Source: Pseudomonadota bacterium (GTDB lineage Bacteria; Pseudomonadota; Gammaproteobacteria; Steroidobacterales; Steroidobacteraceae). From it: a DNA stretch of 64,000 nucleotides. The position numbers were made by a program, and so were the translations under genes. The stretch lies in assembly GCA_023457495.1 (NCBI GenBank), contig JAEWLQ010000028.1, positions 1-64,000 of the forward strand. The letters are read 5' to 3'. Numbering within the stretch: position 1 is the first letter of the stretch; every line of letters begins with the position of its first letter. Of this stretch, positions 1-8,738 are shown piece by piece. The notes beneath the pieces are model-generated. The model was not told where the DNA came from and did not search any database. It saw only the letters and a program-made list of their open reading frames with translations.

Positions 1-60
1 CTTGCGCGAACGCCGGATGCGCCGCGTACGCGAAGCCCCATCGCGTGTGCACCGTCCTTG
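1..60 (-). repeat. Long inverted repeat, left arm
   Basis: The reverse complement of this segment matches 425-484 at 57 of 60 positions by hand alignment. The arm touches the window edge, so it may be longer. The high identity implies a recent duplication or an active element. Confidence 0.75.
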
Positions 61-424
61 CCAGTCACCGTCCGCGCGGTCGTCTTCAGGGACTCATCGA
101 AGCGCGTAGCGGTTCGGCCACGGCGCGCACGGCTGCTCGCGAGCGAAGCAGGATCACCGCACATTACGCACCATCGCGTTTGGTTGGGAAAGAGGCGCGT
201 GTCCACTATCCGTGCGAAGTCGCTGCGTTCGACGTAGTTAGACGTTGAGCGTACGTGCGCATCACGATGACCGCTACGCGATACAACCCGTAGAGCGAAA
301 ACTCCCGCCTCTTCTCCGATCCCAGCCATCCGGGCCGACATTCCACGTCTCAACATGCGGGACGTGGACTCTGCGTCCTCGTGCGCAGGCTCGATGAGTC
401 CCGGCGCCGGAAAACCTTGCACGG

Positions 425-484
425 CATGGACGGTGCACATGCGATGGGGCTTCGCGTACGCGGCGCATCCGACGTTCGCGCAAG
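425..484 (+). repeat. Long inverted repeat, right arm
   Basis: Partner of 1-60 in inverted orientation, 365 bp away, with mismatches seen at 427, 440 and 472. No transposase is visible between the arms. Confidence 0.75.
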
Positions 485-691
485 GCACCGAGCCGGCAAA
501 CGGCTCCCTCAGCCCGCGCCAGGCGACTTCCCAGGTTGGCAGAGACAGATAACCCGCCCCCACGGCCGGTGGACCACAAATCTGGCGCACCCAACAACTG
601 GAGTGCGCCGCGGGAGCGACACCCCATCGCATGGGCGCCGGCCATGCCGTCCACGCTGACGTTTGACCCGCCGGGACTCATCAAGCCCCGT

Positions 692-735
692 GAGGTCCGG
701 CCCCTTTTGCTAGGAAACGGGGAGTGTCCCCATTT
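692..735 (+). repeat. Dispersed repeat family A (REP-like), copy 1
   Basis: Forty-four-base element starting GAGGTCCGGCCCC, with core TTTGCTAGGAAA flanked by C-rich and G-rich arms, ending GTGTCCCCATTT. The arms can fold into a hairpin with GCTAGG in the loop. It abuts the TGA stop of the DUF924 gene on the other strand. Four relatives lie elsewhere in the window. Confidence 0.8.
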
Positions 736-1355
736 CACTGCCCGAAGGTGAGGCCGCCGGATTCAAGCCACTCGCGCTCTTCGGGTGTGCTCTCGCGCTT
801 CAGCACGGCATTGCGGTGGGGAAAGCGCCCGAACTTCGCGATGATCTCGCGGTGCGAGCGCGCGAACCCTGCGCAGTACTCGCAATAGTCGCGCAGCTCC
901 GCGGGCGCCTCGCGCACCAGTCGCTCCATGGCGGCGACGGCGGCGTCCTGCGCCTCCATCGATTCCGCATGCTCGAGCGGCATGTAGAAAAACACCCGTT
1001 CGATGGGCTCGAGCGCCGCGTCCGCGGCGAGCTGCATGCCTTCGACGGTCAGCGCCAGCGCCTCACGGTCGAACGCATACGCCGCCGCCGTTCCGCGATA
1101 GGCGTTTCGGGGTACCTGGTCGTACAGCAGGATCAGCGCGAGTCGGCGCTTCGGGCTCGCCGCCCACGAGGCGAACTCACCGCGCGCCGCGGCAGCGAGC
1201 ATGGGTTCGAGGCTCTCGCGGATCAGCGCGTCATTGTGCTCGACCGTCTCGCGGTCCCCGCCCCCGAACCAGAACGCGGACCGCTCGGCGAGGCGCCCGG
1301 CATCGAGCGGACCCCGTCCAAACCAGAATTCGAGTATGTCGTTCGCGGTGCGCAT
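735..1355 (-). CDS. DUF924 family protein
   Basis: A 206-residue protein of the DUF924 (YbgI/Ydr-type) family, predicted to be all-helical with a TPR-like fold. The family signature is visible: an N-terminal ILEFWFG, a central ILLYDQVPRN and FFYMPLEHAE, and a C-terminal FGRFPHRNAVL. The start ATG at 1355 opens directly into the family N-terminus. Molecular function is unknown for the family. The gene is monocistronic here, and its TGA is the first part of a family A repeat. Family assignment is firm and function is not. Confidence 0.9.
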   Translation of the reverse strand: MRTANDILEFWFGRGPLDAGRLAERSAFWFGGGDRETVEHNDALIRESLEPMLAAAARGEFASWAASPKRRLALILLYDQVPRNAYRGTAAAYAFDREALALTVEGMQLAADAALEPIERVFFYMPLEHAESMEAQDAAVAAMERLVREAPAELRDYCEYCAGFARSHREIIAKFGRFPHRNAVLKRESTPEEREWLESGGLTFGQ

Positions 1356-1372
1356 GGCACCGGTGATGGTAG

Positions 1373-1404
1373 TCGGTGCCGGGTGAGAAATCGCGGAGTT
1401 AGCG
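1373..1404 (+). repeat. Dispersed repeat family B, copy 1 (left half of an inverted pair)
   Basis: Element containing GGTGCCGGGTGAGAAATCGC and then GGAGTTAGCG. With the inverted copy at 1437-1466 it can form a long hairpin with a loop of about 32 nt. This is the layout of a REPIN (two REP sequences in inverted orientation). It lies between the start of the DUF924 gene and the stop of the next minus-strand gene. Confidence 0.85.
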
Positions 1405-1436
1405 GTGGGCGCCGGGCGGTGGAGATCGCGGAGGGT

Positions 1437-1466
1437 TAACTCCGCGATTTCTCACCCGGCACCAAC
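1437..1466 (-). repeat. Dispersed repeat family B, copy 2 (right half of inverted pair)
   Basis: Inverted copy of the element at 1373-1404. The visible stretch TAACTCCGCGATTTCTCACC continues into CGGCACC. It sits just downstream of the stop at 1473 and may act as a transcript end for that minus-strand gene. Confidence 0.85.
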
Positions 1467-1472
1467 CAAGCC

Positions 1473-1853
1473 TTACTCGCAGAGGCCTTCGAGGTAGCTC
1501 TGCGCGGCGGGGGACAGGCGCTTGCGCGCCATCGCGCGGGCCTTTGGCTCGTCGACGATCTCTTCGAGTGGACCGCTCACGAGGATGTGGCGCACCTGTG
1601 GATCGCGCTCCGCCTTGCGGGCGAGCTTGTTCAGCACGGTGAAGCCGCGGGAAATCTTGTCGCTCTTGAAACGCCGGTGCTCGATGGAGCTGGCGAGATA
1701 CTTGCCGAAGCGGGCGTAGAGGAAGTAATCGTCGTTTCCAACGTGGAAACGGGCTTCGGCAAAGAAGTCGGGGAAATTCTTCTCTAGATACTGATTGACG
1801 GTATGAAGACGGGGTCCAGGGTCCGTGTCGTTAGACCGCGCGGTTTTCTTCAT
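1473..1853 (-). CDS. Conserved hypothetical protein, 126 aa
   Basis: Small soluble protein with no signal peptide or membrane segment. The start MKKTARSND at 1853 is chosen over an upstream ATG at 1937 because a GGAGGT sits about 12 nt before it and the upstream 28 residues look like untranslated DNA. The central part (NQYLEKNFPDFF, VGNDDYFLYARFGKYLASS) looks conserved, and the C-terminus is basic and helical. I do not recognise the family, and neighbours give no functional hint. Confidence 0.7.
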   Translation of the reverse strand: MKKTARSNDTDPGPRLHTVNQYLEKNFPDFFAEARFHVGNDDYFLYARFGKYLASSIEHRRFKSDKISRGFTVLNKLARKAERDPQVRHILVSGPLEEIVDEPKARAMARKRLSPAAQSYLEGLCE

Positions 1854-1973
1854 CTCAGTTGTCCACCTCCAACTGGGTCCGGAGCACCATTTCTGGACGT
1901 CACGACCGGTTCCCAACCCCGCAACGCGCGCGAACAATAGAGCCAGTCGTTTTCAACTGCAATAGGAAGGCCG

Positions 1974-2390
1974 ATGAAATTTTCTCCGCTTCTCGTGCTC
2001 GCGTTGCTGCTCGTGGCATGCACCGAACGATCTACCGACGAGAGCCAGATCCGCGAGCTGATCGCGAGCGCGGAGCAGGCCGCCGAAGCGCGCGACACCT
2101 CGGACGTGCTTGCACTCGTGGCCGACGATTACGTCGACGCCCAAGGTCGCGACCGCGCCGCGCTGCGCGGCGCGCTCATGGGATTCTTCGCGCTGCATCC
2201 GCGGCTGGAGCTCATCGTCAACATCGAGAGCATCGCGTTCCCGGCGGACGGTCTCGCCCAGGCGCGCGTGAGCGTGCGCGGCCTGGACACCAGCCGCCTC
2301 GATGTCGGCGAGTCGGTCACGCTCGACGTGGAGCTGCGGCGCCGCGATGGCGAGTGGCGCGTCGCCCGCGCAGACCGGGCGGGGCGCTGA
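1974..2390 (+). CDS. Lipoprotein with NTF2-like (SnoaL/DUF4440-type) domain
   Basis: A 138-residue protein starting MKFSPLLVLALLLVACTE, a lipoprotein signal with lipobox LVAC, so Cys16 is the likely lipidated residue. The rest (helical IRELIASAEQAAEARDTSDV, then DDYVD and a C-terminal strand ending RDGEWRVARAD) resembles the NTF2-like fold of SnoaL/DUF4440 proteins. It probably sits in the periplasm as a small binding protein. The ligand is unknown. It is divergent from the gene ending at 1473. Confidence 0.75.
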   Translation: MKFSPLLVLALLLVACTERSTDESQIRELIASAEQAAEARDTSDVLALVADDYVDAQGRDRAALRGALMGFFALHPRLELIVNIESIAFPADGLAQARVSVRGLDTSRLDVGESVTLDVELRRRDGEWRVARADRAGR

Positions 2391-2509
2391 TTTACGTCAA
2401 ACCGTCGCGAGAAGCCGACGATATGTGAAGGGCATCACCATTTGCGGTTTAATCGAAATGGTCAGATGCCGAAAACCCTTGAGAGAGTCGAGAAAGTTCT
2501 ACCGCCGTC

Positions 2510-3070
2510 ATGCCGTACAACCGCAAGCCGCCATTGCCGCCGAGCAGCCGCCCTGACGCGACGCTGCCCCCGACGGAAGTGCCCGAGTTCAGCATCGAGA
2601 GCACGACGATGCGGCTCAAGTCGATGCGCCTGCGACGTGCGGAAAAAGAAGAGCGGGAGGCGAAAGAGCTCGCCCAGAAACACGACGAGAAATCTCGTGA
2701 CCGCGCGAGTCCGGGCTCCGCGGAGCGTGACTCGCGGTCTTCCGGTCCATCGGGCCGCGTGCGTCATGACGAGCGCGGCATGGCCGTCTGGGATTGGGCG
2801 GTCGCCACCGGTGAGTTCAGCACGCTCAGCACCACGCGCGCGTTGAAGAAGCTCGAGGTCGCGGATCTCAAGATCGACGACACGAGCCGTCCCGCCGAGC
2901 TCAAGCTGGAAGTCGCCGGGCGCGACAAGGGCGGCGGCTTCGATCCCTACAACCAGAGCGGCAGCGGCAAGCGCGAAGGCGAGGCGGCGCAACGCCAGGG
3001 GGTCACCGGCTCTCCGTCGCGCGATCGTGCGAAAGTGCTCGACCAGCTCCTGGGCAACAAGAAGAAGTAG
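2510..3070 (+). CDS. Conserved hypothetical protein with disordered N-terminal half
   Basis: A 186-residue protein with two parts. Residues 1-80 are rich in Pro, Glu, Lys, Arg and Ser and look disordered or coiled. Residues about 84-130 (DERGMAVWDWAV, FSTLSTTRALKKLEV) form a compact, conserved-looking block. The C-terminus is Gly/Lys-rich and ends LLGNKKK. There is no signal peptide or membrane segment. I know no function; the start at 2510 is the first ATG after an in-frame stop. Confidence 0.65.
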   Translation: MPYNRKPPLPPSSRPDATLPPTEVPEFSIESTTMRLKSMRLRRAEKEEREAKELAQKHDEKSRDRASPGSAERDSRSSGPSGRVRHDERGMAVWDWAVATGEFSTLSTTRALKKLEVADLKIDDTSRPAELKLEVAGRDKGGGFDPYNQSGSGKREGEAAQRQGVTGSPSRDRAKVLDQLLGNKKK

Positions 3071-3091
3071 CCCACCCGGAAATTCGATCGG

Positions 3092-4564
3092 CTATCTGCC
3101 CGCGGACGCCTCGAGCCGCGACTTCGCCCACTCGCTCATCCGCGACTCCTTGGAGAGCCGCTGCATATCGCGCAATGCGTTCCGCGTCATTTCGGATTCC
3201 CCGCTCGACTCATGCAGCAGCGCGCTGGCTTGCGCCAGGTCCGGGCTTGCCGGCAGCTTCACGCGCAGCTGCGCGATCCGCTCCGCGGCGACCTGCATGT
3301 CGCGCTTCAACCTTGCCGCCAGCGTCGCGTGGGCCCACACCGCCTCGGCATCGTCAGATCGCGAGGCGATAGCCCGGTCGAGCAACTCGAGCGCCCTGGT
3401 CGACAGATCTTCGCGATCCGTTTTGGCGGCGCGCTCATGCAGCGCGAGTCCGGCGCCGCGCAATAGCGCCGCATCGGTCTCATCCGCCCCGATGCCAGCG
3501 ATCAGGCCGTTCAGCGCCGTGTCGTTTCCCGCGCGCGCCGCGATCCGCATGCGCAACGCGATTTCCGCGGCCGAATCCGGCGCGATGCGCCGGACGGCGT
3601 CGGCCACCTCGGGCAGTCGATCCGCGTTGAACCCCGACGCCAGCATGATGTCGGCGATGATTTGCAGCGATTCGAGCTCGCTCATCGGACGGCCGCGCGG
3701 CAGCTTCTGCAGCGGCCCCGGATCCACCGCCAGCCGCAGCTCCTTGAAACGATCGATCGCGACGTATCGATAGCCCGGGTTGAGATACGCGTGAATGGTC
3801 TTGTCCAGCTCGCTGGCGGTGACCCCGAAGCTCGCTTGCACCGCGGCATCGATCGGCTGCTGCGCGTTCAGCGCATCGAGGAACGCGAACATCTGCTTCC
3901 CGAACGCGGCATCTCCCGCCAGGCCACGATGCACGATCGCCCAGGATCCCTGGTGTACCGCACCCGAGGTGGAGAGATTCCGGTACTCGGGGGAGGTCTT
4001 GTCCAGGCGGAAGAGCGTGTCGAGCGGAATCCAGCCGCGCGATGTCCAGGAGCTGTCCAGTTCGCCGAGTCTCACCATCGCGCCACGGAATTCCGCCGTC
4101 GACACGAACTCCGCGAGGCCTTCGTCGAACCACAGGGGCTGCACGCCCGGGACCTGCGTATGCAAGAACCAGTGCGAATACTCGTGGAACACGCTCTTGC
4201 CGAGTTGCGAAGTGTCGCGCCCGTTGTTCATCAGCAGGTAGTTCGCGAACTTCGCGGACACGAACTCGGACTCGAGTCCCTGCCCGGGCCGCAGGTAACG
4301 GATCCAGACGCTTTGCGGAACGAGCACGACGTAGGTGGGAGAGGCCGGCACGCGTTCCTTTCGATCCAGAAGTCTGGCGAGCGCACCCTGAATCTGCGCG
4401 GCGAGCCGCGGTATGGGACGCGCATTGCTCTCGTCGTGCGTGACGATGGTGTACTCGGGCAACTCGTAGGCCTTGAATCCTCGGACGTCTGGACTTGGGT
4501 CCTTCGCCAGCACCGCCGCCGGGACGAGCAACGCCAGCAGCCACCGAAACTTTGTCGCTACCAT
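3092..4564 (-). CDS. Secreted HExxH metallopeptidase-like protein, paralog 1 of 3
   Basis: A 490-residue exported protein. Residues 1-20 are a Sec signal peptide. The active-site motif HEYSH is at 127-131, with the second-shell motif LWFDEGLAEF and its Glu at 148, which is the gluzincin arrangement of peptidase_MA-like proteins (PF13485/DUF1570 type). Residues about 290-490 are helical repeats of TPR character. The start at 4564 is chosen because it opens the signal peptide; the much longer upstream frame is the antisense tail of the next gene. It is last of three tandem paralogs transcribed leftwards. The substrate is unknown. Confidence 0.85.
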   Translation of the reverse strand: MVATKFRWLLALLVPAAVLAKDPSPDVRGFKAYELPEYTIVTHDESNARPIPRLAAQIQGALARLLDRKERVPASPTYVVLVPQSVWIRYLRPGQGLESEFVSAKFANYLLMNNGRDTSQLGKSVFHEYSHWFLHTQVPGVQPLWFDEGLAEFVSTAEFRGAMVRLGELDSSWTSRGWIPLDTLFRLDKTSPEYRNLSTSGAVHQGSWAIVHRGLAGDAAFGKQMFAFLDALNAQQPIDAAVQASFGVTASELDKTIHAYLNPGYRYVAIDRFKELRLAVDPGPLQKLPRGRPMSELESLQIIADIMLASGFNADRLPEVADAVRRIAPDSAAEIALRMRIAARAGNDTALNGLIAGIGADETDAALLRGAGLALHERAAKTDREDLSTRALELLDRAIASRSDDAEAVWAHATLAARLKRDMQVAAERIAQLRVKLPASPDLAQASALLHESSGESEMTRNALRDMQRLSKESRMSEWAKSRLEASAGR

Positions 4565-4572
4565 GGAGGCAC

Positions 4573-6174
4573 CTATTTCTTCTTCTTCCCGTATTTCTTC
4601 TCGTACTCCGCGAGCCGGCGCTGGTACTCCTCCTGCTGTTTGCGGTTGGCCTCGTCGACCTTCGCGCGCTCGGCCAGCCAGGCTTCGATGCTTGCCAGTG
4701 AATCGGTGGCCCACTGGCGCGTGCCGAGGTTCGTCGCATAGCGAATCGAGTCCCGCAGATAGACGACCATCTTTTCCGGCTCGTCCTTCACTCCGTAGAG
4801 ATTGGCGAGGGAGACGGCGATGCTCTCGTTCCCGGGCGCAAACGTGTAAGCCGCCAACAACGCTTCTTCGGCGAACTCCAGGTTTTCGCCAAGCCTGGTC
4901 GCCGCGGTGCCCAGGCCCCAGAGCGACTCCACGTCCTCGATGTTGTGTTTGAGCGCCTCGCTGAACCACCGCAACGCACGCTTCATGTCGCGTTTCGAAT
5001 CCTCGCTGCTGCGCGTGTTCAGCGGATTGAAGTCGAGCGCGCCGTCGAGCAGCACCAGCGCCAGTTCGCGGCGCGATTGCCAGTCGCCCGGGGCAATGAA
5101 GCTCTCGGCGCGCGTCACGGCCTTTTCGAATCCGGCATTGTCGTCGGAAAGCTGCGCGAGGCGCGCGGCAAAGATAGCCCCGCGTGCGGAATTCGGCTCG
5201 CGCCGTTCCAGTGATTCGATCAGCGGGCGGACACGTTCCGGCGTCGTTCGCGTGACGAACATGAGATCGATGATTTGCGCGAGAGCATCGAGCTCGGCAA
5301 CGGGTTTGCCCGTGCCGAGATCGAGCCCCTGCACTTCACCGAGCCTGATCGCGCCCGAGTTCATCCGGTTGTCGCGTGAGTAGTTGCGCAGCAGCTGGTC
5401 GGGAGCCGAGAGGTCCGGTCCGAACGTGGCCCGCACGGCATCGGGCTGCGGCACCAGGCGATTGAGCTGCGCGAGGTAATTGAACATCTGCGCGCCGAAA
5501 TCCCGGTTCTCGATCAGGCCGTAGTGCACGGTGAGCCAGGCCTGCGCGTAGAAATCGGAGGCCTGAGAGTGGTCCGTGTATTCGGGAGAACTATGGTCGA
5601 CCAGCAGCATGCGGTCGAACGGAATCCACCGGCCGCTGCGGGCCTCATACACCCGTCCCATCGGGATCTGCAGGACCGCCGTATTCTGTTTGGTGAATTT
5701 CGCGTACCCCATGACTTCGGCGAGTCCCTCGTTGAACCAGGGTGGGAAGACACCCGAGAACTGCGAACGCAGGTAGTAGTGCGTGTACTCGTGGAAGATC
5801 GTCGCCAGCGCTTCGCTACGCTCCACGTCGCCATCCATCACGATGTAGTTCGCGAAGCGGCTCTGCTGGAACCATCCGACCAGGTTGCGGCGGGGCTGCA
5901 GGTATTTCTGCCAGTCGCCCGAGCTGACGATGAAGATGTACGTCGGAATGCCGCGAGTCGCCGTCTTGCGGTCGAGCAGCGTTTCGAGCGTGGCGCGGAA
6001 CTTCGCCAGGTCGTCCATGAGCGCGCGCGCCGCCCGGGAACCACTTCCCGAGGTCAGCACGTGAATGTTGCCCGCCTGGTACTCCGTGAATTTGCCGAGA
6101 CGCGGTTCCGCAGCCGCGGCGATACCCGCCAGCGACAGGCACGCGAGCGCGGCGAAGTGCGCGACGATTTTCAT
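4573..6174 (-). CDS. Secreted HExxH metallopeptidase-like protein, paralog 2 of 3
   Basis: A 533-residue exported protein with signal peptide at 1-22 (cleavage after AAA/AEP). HEYTH lies at 128-132, followed by PPWFNEGLAEV with Glu149. A TPR-like helical region fills residues 320-500, and the protein ends in a Lys/Glu-rich coiled coil (about 500-533, ending YGKKKK) that its neighbours lack. GAGGGAG lies just before the ATG. Only 8 bp separate its stop from the start of paralog 1, so the two are probably cotranscribed. Predicted periplasmic zinc peptidase, with specificity unknown. Confidence 0.85.
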   Translation of the reverse strand: MKIVAHFAALACLSLAGIAAAAEPRLGKFTEYQAGNIHVLTSGSGSRAARALMDDLAKFRATLETLLDRKTATRGIPTYIFIVSSGDWQKYLQPRRNLVGWFQQSRFANYIVMDGDVERSEALATIFHEYTHYYLRSQFSGVFPPWFNEGLAEVMGYAKFTKQNTAVLQIPMGRVYEARSGRWIPFDRMLLVDHSSPEYTDHSQASDFYAQAWLTVHYGLIENRDFGAQMFNYLAQLNRLVPQPDAVRATFGPDLSAPDQLLRNYSRDNRMNSGAIRLGEVQGLDLGTGKPVAELDALAQIIDLMFVTRTTPERVRPLIESLERREPNSARGAIFAARLAQLSDDNAGFEKAVTRAESFIAPGDWQSRRELALVLLDGALDFNPLNTRSSEDSKRDMKRALRWFSEALKHNIEDVESLWGLGTAATRLGENLEFAEEALLAAYTFAPGNESIAVSLANLYGVKDEPEKMVVYLRDSIRYATNLGTRQWATDSLASIEAWLAERAKVDEANRKQQEEYQRRLAEYEKKYGKKKK

Positions 6175-6208
6175 GTCTCCCTCGTGATCGGCCTTTTGTC
6201 TTCTTCTG

Positions 6209-7705
6209 CTACAGCGGCGTGAACTCCGACATCCGGCGACGGATTTCGGCAATCCGCAGGCTGGCGAGCCGGCGCTTCTCGGCCGAATCGGCGTAACGGG
6301 CCGCTTCCTCGAGCAGGGGCACCATCTCGGCCAACTCACCGCGCGATTCGTGCACCAGCGCCATGGCCATCGCGAGGTCGCTGTTGTCGCGCACGCGCGT
6401 TCTGGTAAATGCCAGCCGCGACAAGGCCGCATCGAGGTCTTCCCCGAGTTGCGCGGCGAGCAATGCGAATGCCCAGGTCGCCTCGCCATCCCCGGGCATC
6501 GCCGTCAGCGACTGGTCTAGCAGCGTCAACGCGCGTCGCGACATCTCCGCGCGCCTTTCCGCGGAGAGTGCATTCGCCTTCGATTCGTCCCGCGCGCGTT
6601 CGAACAGTGCGAGCCCCATCCCACGCGAGATGGCGGCGTCGCTCATCGCCGCGGGCATCCGCGCCAGCGCCTGGTAGTGGCGTTCGAGCGCCGCGTCGTC
6701 GCGATTGCGCGCCGCTAGCCGCATCTCGAGCACGCCGACGGCCGGCGATCCGGCGGAGGCGGCGGCCGCGACGTCGATGACTTCACGCAAGCGCCGTGGA
6801 TTGATCCCGGTGTCGAGCAGCGCGTGGGCGAGCCATACATTGGCTTCGCCTTTGCCGAGCGCGCGTCCGGTTCCGAGCGGCGCGTCCGCGGGCGGATCGA
6901 ATGCCAGCTCCGCTTCGGGATACTGGCGGTTCGCGAGATAGGCGCGCAGCTTCGCGTCGACCTGCTCGACGCTCATGCCGAAGCTGTCCTGCACGGCCTC
7001 CCGGATCGGCACGAAATCATTGATCTGCTCGATGTAGTGCAGGATCCCGGCGCCGAAATCCGGCTCGGTGATGAATCCCATGTGCAGCAGCGCCCAGGAT
7101 TCGATGTGCACGGCCTCGGTCATGGCGATCGAACGGTATTCGGGGGACGTCCTGCCGAGATCCACCAGTCGCGAGAAAGGAATCCACGGCGTGGACGGAT
7201 TGCGCTTGGGGATCACGAAGCGCGCCAGGTCCCTGCCGATGGTCATGTGCTCCATGAGCTCCGCCATGCCCTCGTCGAACCACAGCGGGTATTCGCCGCG
7301 GAACTGCGTCCGCAGGAACAGGTGGGTGAATTCGTGCTGCACGTCGTGGGGCAGGCGGGCGGCGCCGGCATCCGCGTTGATCATGAGGTAGTTAGAGAAC
7401 CGGCCGGGCACGAACGCCCCGACGATGCCGTCGCCCGGTTGCAGGTAGCGGCGCCAGAGAGCGCCTTTCACGAGATAGAAGTAGGTCGGCGTGCCGGTCG
7501 CTTCCATCTCGCGCGCCAGCATCCTGGTGAGCACGCGTTCGAATTTCGTGACGCGGCCGTGCAGCTTGCGCGCGAGCGCCGGGACATCGGTGACCAGCGT
7601 GTAATGAGGTGCATCGAACGCCGTGAGATTGGCTGCTCCGAGATCCGCCGCTCGCAGCGTCGCGCAGGCGGTCAACGCAGCGCATGCCATCAGGAAGGCC
7701 CGCAT
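6209..7705 (-). CDS. Secreted HExxH metallopeptidase-like protein, paralog 3 of 3
   Basis: A 498-residue exported protein, first gene of the leftward trio. The start at 7705 has GGAGGGG upstream and opens MRAFLMACAALTACA, which could be cut by signal peptidase II at LTAC; lipidation is possible but not certain. HEFTH is at 124-128 and PLWFDEGMAEL with Glu145 follows. The C-terminal half is TPR-like. The order signal - peptidase - helical repeats is the same in all three proteins, though identity between them is low, so the duplication is old. It is divergent from the EamA transporter. Confidence 0.85.
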   Translation of the reverse strand: MRAFLMACAALTACATLRAADLGAANLTAFDAPHYTLVTDVPALARKLHGRVTKFERVLTRMLAREMEATGTPTYFYLVKGALWRRYLQPGDGIVGAFVPGRFSNYLMINADAGAARLPHDVQHEFTHLFLRTQFRGEYPLWFDEGMAELMEHMTIGRDLARFVIPKRNPSTPWIPFSRLVDLGRTSPEYRSIAMTEAVHIESWALLHMGFITEPDFGAGILHYIEQINDFVPIREAVQDSFGMSVEQVDAKLRAYLANRQYPEAELAFDPPADAPLGTGRALGKGEANVWLAHALLDTGINPRRLREVIDVAAAASAGSPAVGVLEMRLAARNRDDAALERHYQALARMPAAMSDAAISRGMGLALFERARDESKANALSAERRAEMSRRALTLLDQSLTAMPGDGEATWAFALLAAQLGEDLDAALSRLAFTRTRVRDNSDLAMAMALVHESRGELAEMVPLLEEAARYADSAEKRRLASLRIAEIRRRMSEFTPL

Positions 7706-7744
7706 GTTCCCCTCCGTCCCCAACGTCTCCACTAGACTACTTCA

Positions 7745-8632
7745 ATGAATCCCGGGCGTCGCGCGCTGATCGAGCTGCACATCTGCGTGGTGCTGTGGGG
7801 CTTCACGGCCATTCTCGGCAAGCTCATCACGCTGTCGGCGACCGCGCTCGTGTGGTGGCGCATGTTGTTAGTCACGCTGGCGCTGGCCTGTGTCCCGAAA
7901 GTCTGGCGCGCGTTGCGCGAAATTCCGCCCCGGCTCATCGCGATCTTCGCCTGCATCGGCTGCGTAGTCGCGCTGCATTGGGTGACCTTCTATGCCTCGG
8001 TGAAGCTCGCCAATGCGTCGGTCGCGGCCACCTGCATGGGTCTCGCACCCGCGGTGACGGCGCTGCTCGAGCCGGTCATCTCCGGCACGAGATTCGAGCG
8101 ACATAACCTGTTGCTCGGCATCCTGGTCATCCCGGGCGTCGCGCTGGTGGTGGGCGGGATCCCCGGCTCCATGCACGCCGGTTTCTGGGTGGGCGTGGTG
8201 TCGGCGGTGCTCGCGGCCGTGTTCATCGCGCTCAACAAGCGGTTCCTGGGTGAACACGAAGCATTGACGGTCACGGCGATCGAGTTGGGGGCCGGCTTTC
8301 TGCTGCTGACGGCCATCGGCCCCCTCATGGCCCCACCGGGCCAGTTCCTCATGCTCCCGGGGCTCCAGGATGGTGCGTGGCTGCTGGTTCTGGCCGTCTT
8401 CTGCACCCTCATCCCGTATGTGCTGTCGCTCGCGACCCTGCGGCACCTGTCCGCGTTCACCGCCCAGCTCGCCATCAATCTCGAGCCGCTGTATGCCATC
8501 ACCATCGCGGTGTTGTTCCTGGGGGAGGCGCGTGATCTGGATGGGCCGTTCTTCGTCGGTGTGTTCATCCTGCTGGCCGCCGTTTTCGGGCACGGATGGC
8601 TGCAGATGCGCAATTCGCGTCTCACACGGTGA
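7745..8632 (+). CDS. EamA/DMT-family transporter
   Basis: A 295-residue inner-membrane protein with about ten hydrophobic helices in two similar halves, the EamA (drug/metabolite transporter, RhaT-like) design. Landmarks are the N-terminal VVLWGFTAILGKLI, the half-junction around residue 140, and the C-terminal INLEPLYAITIAVLFLGE, typical of the second EamA repeat. Substrate cannot be told from sequence; amino-acid or metabolite export is common in the family. It is divergent from the metallopeptidase trio, with about 39 bp between starts. Confidence 0.9.
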   Translation: MNPGRRALIELHICVVLWGFTAILGKLITLSATALVWWRMLLVTLALACVPKVWRALREIPPRLIAIFACIGCVVALHWVTFYASVKLANASVAATCMGLAPAVTALLEPVISGTRFERHNLLLGILVIPGVALVVGGIPGSMHAGFWVGVVSAVLAAVFIALNKRFLGEHEALTVTAIELGAGFLLLTAIGPLMAPPGQFLMLPGLQDGAWLLVLAVFCTLIPYVLSLATLRHLSAFTAQLAINLEPLYAITIAVLFLGEARDLDGPFFVGVFILLAAVFGHGWLQMRNSRLTR

Positions 8633-8660
8633 TTGACCGACGAACGTCCGTCTGTATGAT
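8633..8660 (+). promoter_or_regulatory. Candidate sigma-70 promoter for gltBD
   Basis: TTGACC (8633-8638), a 16-bp spacer, then TATGAT (8655-8660). Predicted start near 8667, giving a leader of about 137 nt before gltB. The -35 box begins right after the transporter stop codon. Confidence 0.6.
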
Positions 8661-8738
8661 CGGACTCATATATATCTGACGATTTGCGCGCCCGCGGGCC
8701 CGCGCCTCCAGATGTAACCAATTGAATAACTAGGAAGT

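Larger units (their letters stand above)
1..691. other. Gene-poor region with no convincing CDS
   Basis: No open frame here looks like a real protein. The longest (minus strand, about 274-738) is rich in Arg and Gly, lacks a credible ribosome site and runs through a dispersed repeat. What the stretch does hold is a long inverted repeat (1-60 against 425-484). It may be decayed or mobile-element-derived DNA whose remainder lies left of the window. Confidence 0.5.

Noticed and set aside
237..243. GTTAGAC, matching the integron attC core GTTRRRY, near other repeats
   Set aside because: No RYYYAAC partner box at a proper distance, no integrase, no cassette array. A single heptamer is not evidence of an attC site.
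274..738. A 154-codon minus-strand ORF in the gene-poor start of the window
   Set aside because: Arg-rich, crosses a family A repeat and one arm of the inverted repeat, no ribosome site.
4564..4969. Extension of metallopeptidase paralog 1 to a 625-codon ORF
   Set aside because: The extra N-terminus is out-of-frame sequence of paralog 2; the signal peptide begins at 4564.
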